Source of the DNA: Candidatus Fischerbacteria bacterium RBG_13_37_8
GTDB lineage: Bacteria; Acidobacteriota; HRBIN11; MFGW01
Length of the DNA stretch: 8,104 nucleotides
Reading direction: 5' to 3'
Assembly (NCBI GenBank): GCA_001780385.1
Contig: MFGW01000232.1
Span: 57,754 to 65,857, forward strand
Shown: piece by piece, positions 1 through 6,049 of the stretch
Numbering within the stretch: the first letter of the stretch is position 1
How the letters are laid out: every line of letters starts with the position of its first letter
Made by a program: the position numbers and the translations under genes
Notes under the pieces: model-generated
What the model saw: the letters and a program-made list of their open reading frames with translations, nothing else
Told to the model about the DNA's origin: nothing
Databases searched by the model: none

Positions 1-1596
1 ATTGCATCCATACGTAATAGTACCGTAAAATGAATCATTCTTAAGCAATAAGATAGGATCTGCTGTATTAAGTATTCCTGAAGTATTAATTGCATCGGCA
101 GTTCCAATATTCTCCAGGTGTCCCATTATTATTACTGGTTCATCTTCTTCAATAATGCCATTAGGACTGGAGCTGACAGAATCGTCAATTGCTGGTTTCA
201 TCATTAGATACGGTTGTAGTTGTACATATGCATTTGAGCACAACACTTGTGAAATGCTAATTGTGTCTGATACTACTGCATTAGAATTACTTACGAAGCC
301 TGAGGTGAATTGAGCGGAGAACATTCCCTGAGAGACTGATACTGACCTCGGATAATAATTAAGAATAGCTTGCGTGATAAAAATACAGTTCGGTGAAACA
401 TTTCCGTTTGCGTCCATCTTGATGACCCACATATCTTGAAAACCGGATCCAAATGACCATGTAGTGCCTGCTGCTATATAACCACCATCAGAAGTTGGAT
501 AAATGTGTGTTATATAATCTTCGTCAGCGCCGCCGTATTCTTTTTGCCATTGAATATTTCCTGTCATATCCAATTTCATAACAAAACCTTCTTCTCTCTC
601 ATTGCCTTTATAATAATATCCAGCGAGTATGTAGCCATTCTGATCCAGCTTTATGTGTAATCCCCAGCCAGATGATCCTCCAAAGTAAGTTTTCTGCCAT
701 TGAATATTGCCCTGGTAATCAATTTTTATTAACAATACACCATTTTCTTCCGAAGGAATACCAAAACGACCAGAAGTTATATAACCGCCATCAGGCGTGG
801 GTTCAATATATGCAAGCGCTGCATATTTTCCAACTGAATAATATTTTTGCCAGATAATATTGCCGGTAGCGCTTAACTTTATAATTGAAGCCCGCGTATC
901 ATTGGTTCCTAAATAAGAACTGCCGGTCATAATAAATCCATCATCCTGTGCATAAATGAGTGTGTAGCCATAATTATTACTGTTTCCGCCATACTTTTTT
1001 TGCCACATTACATCTCCACTTTCATTCAATTCCATGACCCACCAATCAGCTCCATAAAAGGATTCGGTTGATCCGGCAAGCACATAGTGTCCATTTGAAA
1101 GAACTAATGCAGAATAAGACAGGTCCCGTCCGGTTCCTCCGATGGCTTTTTGCCATTGAACTATTCCGCTACTATTCATTTTTAACACCCAGTTATCATC
1201 CTCTCCTACAGCAAAGGATTCAGTTCGTCCAAGCACCAAATAGCCTCCATCCAGAGACATTTGCATATCAATCGCAGAATCAACATCATTTCCCCCATAT
1301 GCTTTTTGCCAGAGCACATTGCCGAATGAATCAAGCTTTAAAAGCCACATATCATAAGGATTCGTTCCCAGGTAATAGGTACGTCCTGCAATTAGATAAC
1401 CGCCGTCCGGCGTGGGCAAAAATGCGCTAACGCTTTCAAATCCTTTCGAATCACCATACGTTTTCACCCAGGTATCTTGCGCGTTTGCATGATAAGCAAC
1501 AACCAAATTTAATAACATATAAATTGCTATAATTAAACAATAGACTAATTTATCTGATGCAATTAACTTTTTTATCTTCCTAATTCTTTTCTTCAT
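1..1596 (-). CDS. Exported seven-blade WQK-repeat propeller protein with Ig-like module, 3' end cut by window
   Basis: The frame stays open for 532 codons from ATG at 1596 to base 1, so the C-terminus is missing. The N-terminus is a clear signal peptide: a run of Lys/Arg (residues 2-10), a hydrophobic core (about 17-34), then a cleavage site near A-N-A-Q at 37-40. Residues 43 to about 400 hold seven repeats of 50-53 aa, each with W-Q-K-x-Y-G-G (first copy W-V-K-T-Y-G), D-G-G-Y-(I/L)-x-x-G-x-T and a (V/I)-K-(L/M)-D-x-x-G-N-(I/V) end. This is a beta-propeller-like fold; ligand unknown. From residue 465 (MMKP) comes an Ig-like module that matches one in the upstream gene. The start lies 15 nt after that gene's stop, so the two are probably cotranscribed. 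AAGG sits only 2 nt before this ATG, an awkward Shine-Dalgarno spacing; translational coupling is plausible. By analogy with its neighbour, the missing end may carry SLH domains (inference). No enzymatic motif is recognised. Confidence 0.85.
   Translation of the reverse strand, partial: MKKRIRKIKKLIASDKLVYCLIIAIYMLLNLVVAYHANAQDTWVKTYGDSKGFESVSAFLPTPDGGYLIAGRTYYLGTNPYDMWLLKLDSFGNVLWQKAYGGNDVDSAIDMQMSLDGGYLVLGRTESFAVGEDDNWVLKMNSSGIVQWQKAIGGTGRDLSYSALVLSNGHYVLAGSTESFYGADWWVMELNESGDVMWQKKYGGNSNNYGYTLIYAQDDGFIMTGSSYLGTNDTRASIIKLSATGNIIWQKYYSVGKYAALAYIEPTPDGGYITSGRFGIPSEENGVLLIKIDYQGNIQWQKTYFGGSSGWGLHIKLDQNGYILAGYYYKGNEREEGFVMKLDMTGNIQWQKEYGGADEDYITHIYPTSDGGYIAAGTTWSFGSGFQDMWVIKMDANGNVSPNCIFITQAILNYYPRSVSVSQGMFSAQFTSGFVSNSNAVVSDTISISQVLCSNAYVQLQPYLMMKPAIDDSVSSSPNGIIEEDEPVIIMGHLENIGTADAINTSGILNTADPILLLKNDSFYGTITYGCN
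16..204 (-). other. Ig-like module shared with the neighbouring kelch/SLH gene
   Basis: Residues 465-527 of the partial protein align without gaps to a 63-residue stretch of the upstream gene; I count 31 identities by eye. Shared anchors are MMKP, D-S-x-S, N-G-I-I-E, D-E-x-V, G-H-L-x-N-x-G, A-x-N, and T-x-D-P-I. The N-G-x-x-E-x-x-E…L-x-N-x-G…L-x-T-x-D-P pattern resembles bacterial surface-protein Ig-like/CARDB-type folds that follow catalytic or propeller domains (family resemblance from memory). It probably acts as a spacer between propeller and anchor. Confidence 0.75.
394..1470 (-). repeat. Seven tandem WQK/YGG propeller blades (coding repeat)
   Basis: Blades begin at the Trp codons at 1470, 1311, 1155, 1005, 852, 699 and 549 (residues 43, 96, 148, 198, 249, 300 and 350), a period of 150-159 bases. 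The last blade ends near 394. Each blade has W-Q-K-x-Y/I-G-G, a middle D-G-G-Y-x-x-x-G and an end resembling K-x-D-x-x-G-N-I-Q. Blade 5 is the most degenerate: Y-S-V-G replaces Y-G-G. Seven blades is the commonest closed propeller number. Copies are diverged at DNA level, so this is an old protein repeat and not a recent tandem duplication. Confidence 0.85.
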
Positions 1597-1611
1597 ATCC
1601 TTAGTTTCATA

Positions 1612-4600
1612 TCAAAGGCTAAAATTAAAAGCTTTTACAATAAATTTTGCCATTTGTTCCCGGTTGACAAAATCATAGGGGCAATATTGGTTTGAGGAGC
1701 AACCGCTGAGGATACCCTGTTGATAAAGAGCCTCTATGAAAGGACAGAATGGATTCAGAGATGGCACATCTGAAAAAATCCCCTGGCAATTTGCACACTG
1801 GCAGGAATCCGGATTTGCCGCTCTCATTCCCAGACACACAAATTTTGCCATTGATTGTCTTTGCACATTTTGATCTGGACAGTACATTAGAGGATTTGCA
1901 TTGCAACCGTTTACAACACCTTCTTTCCACAATGATTCTATATCCTGGCAAAAGATGTTATCAGATGCCACATCATTAAAATAACTTGCGCAACCATAAT
2001 GCTGGCACTCACCGGCCTTGGCAAGCCCAATAGATGAACAGATAAACTTTGCCATTTGTTGTCTCTGCACAAATTGTTTTGGGCAATAAAAATTTGTGTC
2101 GCAGCCTTCAGTTACACCTGCATGAAATAGCGTTTCAATATAAGGATAGAATAATTGACTAGGAGCAACATCCGAGAAACTTGAACCTACGTGATAGCGG
2201 TAATTATAAGCTGCCGGGGCAACTCCATCAGCATTGATTGCCTCGGTGACTTGAAAATCCCAATGGATAAAGGGACGATTTGACGCAGGTGCAGTGAGCG
2301 CATAGCATTGACTGCAATAAACATCAATTCCAGCATCGATAGTTTGATATAGAGCCACAGGTTGAGTTATAATAATTGGATCGGAAGTTGTTAATAAGCC
2401 AGTAACATTCGGCGCAACTTTATTTCCTGAATTCTGAAGATGTCCCCGTAAAGACACTAGCTCATCATTTTCAATAATGCCATTATATGTGGGACTGCCC
2501 GAATCATTCACACCGGGCTTCATCATCTGAAAAGGATGTAGATATTGAAATAAGCGGCAATATCTTCCTCCTGAATTCTTGAATGAATTATTTGCATCGA
2601 CACCGCCCCAGACAATCATTTCCGTATTGGTCCATGACGAAGTATGATTTATTCGTCCAATTGGTGCGCCACTATTAGAGATTTCAATCCAGCTATTGGT
2701 GGTAGGAGCGTATCTTGCGCCAGTGTTAAAGTAATCTGTGCCTGTAATGCATCCACGTCCTCCCCAGATAATCATCTCCATACCGGTCCAAATTGCAGTA
2801 TGCTGATATCTATTTAATGGGGCATTATCGATGGCAACTGCTGACCATTCATCTTTAGTGACATTATATCGGCTTCCGGTGTTTAGACACATTCCATTCC
2901 ATCCTCCCCAGATAATCATTTCAGTGCCTGTCCAAACTGTGCTATAGCCATACCTTGGAGCCGGGACATCATTCATTGAAATTGCAGTCCAGCTATCAAT
3001 TGCAGGATTGTATTTGGTTCCTGTATTAAGAGCCTGATCGCGAACTCCTCCCCAGATAATCATTTCGGCGCCTGTCCACACTGCACTGTGACTATGCCTA
3101 GGTGCTGGAGCATTTGCATTAGTCGTTGCCTGCCACTCATCTTTAACTGGATTATAACGAGAACCACTTTGTAAGTAAATTAAATCATTCAATCCGCCCC
3201 AGATTATCATCTCCGCTCCGTTCCATATTGCGCTATGTTTTGCTCGTTTTTCCGGCGCATTTACCGGGGAAATTGAAATCCAGTTGTCTAAGATTGGATC
3301 ATATTTTCCTCCACTACTAAATAAATCCGTTTCACCTACTCCACCCCAGATTATCATTTCAGTGCCTGTCCATACTGAACTATGATCATATCTACTTTCA
3401 GGAGCATCTGTCACGGAAATAGAAAACCAATTATCGGTCGCCGGTTCATATTTTGAACCATTGTTTAAAAATCCTGTTTCGCTTTTGCCGCCCCATAGTA
3501 TCATTTCTGATCCAGTCCATACTGAACTATGTCCTAACCGGGCTTGAGGAGTATTATTATGTGACGTTGGCAACCAATCATTGATAATTGGATTATATCT
3601 GCCTCCTGTATCAAATAATCCAGGTTCAGAACCGCCTCCCCAGATTATCATTTCGGTACCTGTCCATACTGAACTATGTCCCAGTCTTGGAGCAGGCGCA
3701 TTATAAGCATTGGTTGCAATCCACACATTACTGAAGGGATTATATCGGGCGCCCGTATTAAGAAAACACTGGTCGCCACATCTTCCACCCCAGACAATCA
3801 TTTCAGCACCAGTCCATACCGTTGTATGCGATGTCCTCGCCATTGGTGCATTATAAATTTGCGTCGGAATCCAGCTATCATTAACTGGATTATATTTTGC
3901 GCCTGTATTAAAATATAAAAGAAACCTTCCACCGCCCCAAATAATCATTTCTGTGCCGGTCCAAACGGCTGAATGAGAAGCTCTCGCTTCAAGTAAGCTG
4001 GTAACGGGCATAGGTCTCCATGAATCATCGTTCACCACGTATATTGCTCCATTGTCGAAGTAGCTGCTTCCATTGGAGCCACCCCAGATGATTATTTCTG
4101 ATCCTGTCCAAATGGCTGAATGAGAATGCCGTCCTGCCGGAGCGCCACTTGTTGAAGTGGCAATCCATGCGTCCTCAGCCGGATCGTATCGCCCTCCCGT
4201 ATTAGAAGGAGGCATGTTGGTTCCTCCTCCCCAAATTATCATTTCGGTATTAGTCCAAATTGCAGTATGTCCCGCCCTCGGAGTCGGTGCATTGGTTAGA
4301 GATGTAGAAAGCCAACTACCGGTTATCGGATTATACCTTGCGCCAGTATTTTCGTATTTAGAATAACCGGAAAGTCCACCCCATATTATCATTTCAACGC
4401 CTGTCCATATCGCAGTATGAGCATAACGCCCTAAAGGCGCTCCGGTATGTGGAATATACGTCCATGTATCAGTAGCAGGATCATAACTGCTTCCTGTATC
4501 AAAACAAGTATAAGGCCAGGACTGCGCGTACCCTCCCCAAATGATCATTTCTGTTCCAGTCCATACGGAAGAATGCATCGCTCTTGCTTCCGGCGAACCA

Positions 4601-5583
4601 TTGGTGAAGAACCATGAATCTTCTTCACACGGCTCCTGCTCTATCTCTGGAAAAGAATATTGATATAATGGTTCCTTTAATTGAAGTGAAATCTGATCCT
4701 TTACACTATTCCACCATTGCTCAAATGGAATTTTATGCCATATTACAATACCTATTCTCTTTTTTTCTTTGTCTCCATGTATCATTTTGACAGAAAAGAA
4801 TCTTGATTCATCTTCCTTTAATATACTCCAACTCGCTATATCATTAGTTTCAAGCTGATCATCACTGGAAACTGAATCTTGTTCACTTTTAGTATCCATT
4901 TTGCTTATGTTCTGATATTTCATAGCTACAGGAAATTCAATCTCATAATAGCGATCACCCATATATCTCATTAGTGAACTTTTCGAATAGCGCTTTAACA
5001 AAGCTTGAGCGCGCTCATTAATTTCATTATGAAATCTTCTATCGTATGAATACCAGTTGCGTATTAGCCTGTCAACGAGAATCGGTCTTGCAAGACATTC
5101 TGCAAGCAAATGTGGATCTTCATTAAGAACTTGCCATAGCTCCTGTAACAAAGCGGCATTTCTTGTATTTTTTGCCATGCGCTCTAATTCAGCTTGCAAT
5201 TGCTCACCATTAATTGTTCGACCCCAAAATTGGTTCAATGCATTAGATTTCCTGATATCATCTTGTATTTTTCTAAGAAATTTTTCTTTAGAAACCACGC
5301 TTTGCAAAGCCGGCTTTGAATAACGGTTATGATTAGGCCAAATTCTATGGTTCCAATATATTTCTTCAATCGCTATTTTACATTCTATTCTTTCTTGAAT
5401 GGCAAGCGATTCTTCAAAATTTGCTCTCTTTACAGATAAATGTTGTAGTGACTTTATTTCATCGCTCGCTCCCACGTATTTGTCTTCAGAAATAATGATC
5501 TCTATGCATATAATTAACATAAAGCATAAATATATTACTTTAATAATGCTTCGGCTCAATGCATTTTGATCCCTTAATACCAT
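1612..5583 (-). CDS. Large exported kelch-propeller protein with C-terminal SLH domains
   Basis: This 1323-aa protein is predicted to sit on the cell surface. Numbering is from ATG at 5583. That start is preferred over the in-frame ATG at 5607 because AGAGG lies 5 nt upstream, whereas the 5607 ATG has no Shine-Dalgarno and falls inside a hairpin. A hydrophobic segment (about 13-32) after a basic start is a signal peptide or anchor; no clean A-x-A or lipobox is seen. Residues about 70-200 are helical and charged (motifs W-N-H-R-I-W, L-Q-A-E-L-E-R-M, L-A-R-P-I-L-V-D-R-L-I), function unknown. Residues 322 to about 1010 hold fourteen kelch-type blades. An Ig-like module starts at 1020 (MMKP), followed by C-S-Q-C-Y and R-P-F-I-H-W-D. 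Three SLH domains follow at 1136-1185, 1202-1252 and 1270-1319, ending 4 residues before the stop. SLH domains typically bind pyruvylated secondary cell-wall polymers, or the equivalent in some diderms. It heads a probable two-gene operon with the downstream propeller gene. Ligand and function are unknown; no catalytic residues are recognised. Confidence 0.9.
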   Translation of the reverse strand: MVLRDQNALSRSIIKVIYLCFMLIICIEIIISEDKYVGASDEIKSLQHLSVKRANFEESLAIQERIECKIAIEEIYWNHRIWPNHNRYSKPALQSVVSKEKFLRKIQDDIRKSNALNQFWGRTINGEQLQAELERMAKNTRNAALLQELWQVLNEDPHLLAECLARPILVDRLIRNWYSYDRRFHNEINERAQALLKRYSKSSLMRYMGDRYYEIEFPVAMKYQNISKMDTKSEQDSVSSDDQLETNDIASWSILKEDESRFFSVKMIHGDKEKKRIGIVIWHKIPFEQWWNSVKDQISLQLKEPLYQYSFPEIEQEPCEEDSWFFTNGSPEARAMHSSVWTGTEMIIWGGYAQSWPYTCFDTGSSYDPATDTWTYIPHTGAPLGRYAHTAIWTGVEMIIWGGLSGYSKYENTGARYNPITGSWLSTSLTNAPTPRAGHTAIWTNTEMIIWGGGTNMPPSNTGGRYDPAEDAWIATSTSGAPAGRHSHSAIWTGSEIIIWGGSNGSSYFDNGAIYVVNDDSWRPMPVTSLLEARASHSAVWTGTEMIIWGGGRFLLYFNTGAKYNPVNDSWIPTQIYNAPMARTSHTTVWTGAEMIVWGGRCGDQCFLNTGARYNPFSNVWIATNAYNAPAPRLGHSSVWTGTEMIIWGGGSEPGLFDTGGRYNPIINDWLPTSHNNTPQARLGHSSVWTGSEMILWGGKSETGFLNNGSKYEPATDNWFSISVTDAPESRYDHSSVWTGTEMIIWGGVGETDLFSSGGKYDPILDNWISISPVNAPEKRAKHSAIWNGAEMIIWGGLNDLIYLQSGSRYNPVKDEWQATTNANAPAPRHSHSAVWTGAEMIIWGGVRDQALNTGTKYNPAIDSWTAISMNDVPAPRYGYSTVWTGTEMIIWGGWNGMCLNTGSRYNVTKDEWSAVAIDNAPLNRYQHTAIWTGMEMIIWGGRGCITGTDYFNTGARYAPTTNSWIEISNSGAPIGRINHTSSWTNTEMIVWGGVDANNSFKNSGGRYCRLFQYLHPFQMMKPGVNDSGSPTYNGIIENDELVSLRGHLQNSGNKVAPNVTGLLTTSDPIIITQPVALYQTIDAGIDVYCSQCYALTAPASNRPFIHWDFQVTEAINADGVAPAAYNYRYHVGSSFSDVAPSQLFYPYIETLFHAGVTEGCDTNFYCPKQFVQRQQMAKFICSSIGLAKAGECQHYGCASYFNDVASDNIFCQDIESLWKEGVVNGCNANPLMYCPDQNVQRQSMAKFVCLGMRAANPDSCQCANCQGIFSDVPSLNPFCPFIEALYQQGILSGCSSNQYCPYDFVNREQMAKFIVKAFNFSL
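1615..2178 (-). other. Three C-terminal SLH domains, cysteine-rich variant
   Basis: Three repeats start with F-(S/N)-D-V at 2178, 1980 and 1776. Each carries (Y/C)-x-x-I-E-x-L, G-(V/I)-x-x-G-C, Y-C-P, and V-x-R-(Q/E)-x-M-A-K-F, the SLH hallmark ending. G-C and Y-C-P cysteines occur in all three; repeats 2 and 3 add F-C before the I-E helix, where repeat 1 has F-Y. Linkers hold further pairs (E-C-x4-C, and C-Q-C-A-N-C). The pattern implies disulfides in an exported protein. The last domain ends at the extreme C-terminus, as expected for a cell-wall anchor. Confidence 0.9.
2338..2526 (-). other. Ig-like module, second copy
   Basis: Residues 1020-1082 (numbering from 5583) begin MMKP and align without gaps to the module in the adjacent propeller gene, with about half the residues identical by eye. 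Downstream the protein continues through C-S-Q-C-Y and R-P-F-I-H-W-D, a paired-cysteine segment, up to the first SLH domain. That section shows what the truncated copy at the left edge probably continues into. Confidence 0.75.
2555..4620 (-). repeat. Fourteen tandem kelch-type blades (coding repeat)
   Basis: The core H-(S/T)-x-(V/I)-W-T-G-x-E-M-I-I-W-G-G recurs fourteen times with a period of about 141-152 bases. It reads on the plus strand as 'cccca' boxes near 4535, 4380, 4228, 4082, 3935, 3789, 3637, 3492, 3345, 3197, 3052, 2908, 2757 and 2606. Between cores each blade has N-T-G-x-(R/K)-Y-(N/D)-P and x-x-W-x-x-x-(S/T), then A-P-x-x-R. The Gly-Gly, Tyr and Trp positions match the kelch motif of galactose-oxidase-type propellers. 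Blade cores are much alike in protein but differ at third codon positions. Fourteen could fold as two seven-bladed propellers (inference). Confidence 0.9.
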
Positions 5584-5588
5584 TGTTG

Positions 5589-5593
5589 CCTCT
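5589..5593 (-). promoter_or_regulatory. Ribosome binding site deciding the kelch/SLH gene start
   Basis: AGAGG stands 5 nt before the ATG at 5583. The alternative in-frame ATG at 5607 has only AT-rich sequence upstream, so the shorter protein (1323 aa, not 1331) is favoured. Confidence 0.65.
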
Positions 5594-5596
5594 ATT

Positions 5597-5620
5597 AAAA
5601 AAAGCATTTACAAAGTAAAT
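5597..5620 (-). promoter_or_regulatory. Leader hairpin followed by T7, attenuator-like
   Basis: On the minus strand ATTTAC (5620-5615) and GTAAAT (5611-5606) form a perfect 6-bp stem with a 3-nt loop. GC and then seven T's (5603-5597) follow. It lies between the predicted promoter and the ribosome binding site. The stem has only one G-C pair, so as a terminator it would be weak; it may simply be AT-rich leader. It also buries the ATG at 5607. Confidence 0.3.
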
Positions 5621-5656
5621 ACTTCTAATATCTTCTCACACTTTCTTTCACAATTA

Positions 5657-5685
5657 ATAATAACATCCAAAATGAAAATAGTCAA
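5657..5685 (-). promoter_or_regulatory. Sigma-70-type promoter for the surface-protein operon
   Basis: On the minus strand TTGACT (5685-5680) is followed by exactly 17 nt and TATTAT (5662-5657). Each box differs from the housekeeping consensus at one base, and spacing is optimal. The expected start of transcription is near 5650, giving a leader of roughly 65 nt before the ATG at 5583. It points at the kelch/SLH gene and lies just after fixX, so the surface operon can be transcribed independently of the fix block. Confidence 0.7.
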
Positions 5686-5711
5686 GAGAAATTGTCATGC
5701 ATCAATTCTCT
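5685..5711 (-). terminator. Hairpin between fixX and the surface-operon promoter (terminator or operator)
   Basis: AGAGAATTG (5711-5703) pairs with CAATTTCTCT (5694-5685) across an 8-nt loop, with one bulged T. On the minus strand T-rich but interrupted sequence follows. It lies 66-92 nt after the fixX stop, a reasonable place for an end-of-operon terminator. However, its last base is the first base of the -35 box, so it could equally be an operator-like inverted repeat. The lack of a clean T-run keeps confidence low. Confidence 0.35.
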
Positions 5712-5776
5712 GTATTTGCTATAAGCTCTGTGTGTCGTTTTGGGGGTGAGGCTAATGCCTTTGAAAATTTGGATTT

Positions 5777-6049
5777 CTAATAACGGTAATAAATGCCGTA
5801 GCCGGCCGGCGGGTAAGTCCAGGTGATGCCTTTTAGCAAACAAATAATTATGCAGGTCCCGCATTCCAGACAACCGGTGTGATCAACTATTAGTTTTCCG
5901 GTTTCGGACTCATAGGTGTATATATGCGCAGGACATGCTATTATGCAGATCCGTGTTTGGCAGTTTTTACATATAGTTAAATCAATTTTTATATGGCTTT
6001 CCTCGTGATGTTTTATGGAACAAATTGCAATTTTATCTTCTATTTTCAT
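5777..6049 (-). CDS. fixX: FixX-like ferredoxin of ETF:quinone oxidoreductase system
   Basis: This 90-aa iron-sulfur protein passes electrons between the FixC-like flavoprotein and ferredoxin/quinone pools in FixABCX/EtfABCX systems. The first motif is C27-x2-C30-x4-C35-x3-C39-P-A. The second is G-C60-L-E-C63-G-T-C66-x3-C70, followed by I-x-W-x-Y-P-P-A-G-Y-G-I. G-C-L-E-C-G-T-C and the W-x-Y-P…G-x-G end are FixX signatures. Eight ligands are present, so two [4Fe-4S] clusters are predicted; some FixX proteins such as E. coli's keep only the second motif. The start at 6049 makes an ATGA overlap with the fixC stop, implying translational coupling. An ATG at 6073 would extend it by 8 residues into fixC and is less likely. 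Length is typical for FixX. It is the last gene of the cluster here. Confidence 0.9.
   Translation of the reverse strand: MKIEDKIAICSIKHHEESHIKIDLTICKNCQTRICIIACPAHIYTYESETGKLIVDHTGCLECGTCIIICLLKGITWTYPPAGYGIYYRY

Noticed and set aside
672..1430. Two plus-strand open frames (672-857 and 1068-1430)
   Set aside because: They lie opposite the WQK-repeat gene, whose minus-strand frame has coherent repeats and a signal peptide; the plus-strand translations show no family features.
2555..4620. Regular ~147-base periodicity as a CRISPR array or DNA satellite
   Set aside because: Repeats are in frame, vary at third codon positions and encode kelch blades; there are no identical direct repeats with spacers.
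1673..5323. Several 69-92 codon frames on both strands within the kelch/SLH gene
   Set aside because: Shadow frames of a long gene with strong domain signatures; no Shine-Dalgarno or recognisable motif.
5510..5540. Lipoprotein signal (L-I-I-C) in the kelch/SLH N-terminus
   Set aside because: The residue before Cys is Ile rather than Gly/Ala/Ser, so the lipobox rule fails; an ordinary signal peptide or anchor is likelier.
5749..5760. AGGC-TAAT-GCCT inverted repeat just after fixX as its terminator
   Set aside because: The stem is only 4 bp and no T-run follows on the minus strand.
5682..5873. 63-codon minus-strand frame overlapping the end of fixX and extending into the intergenic region
   Set aside because: It overlaps the FixX C-terminal signature in another frame and runs through the promoter and hairpin; composition is not protein-like.
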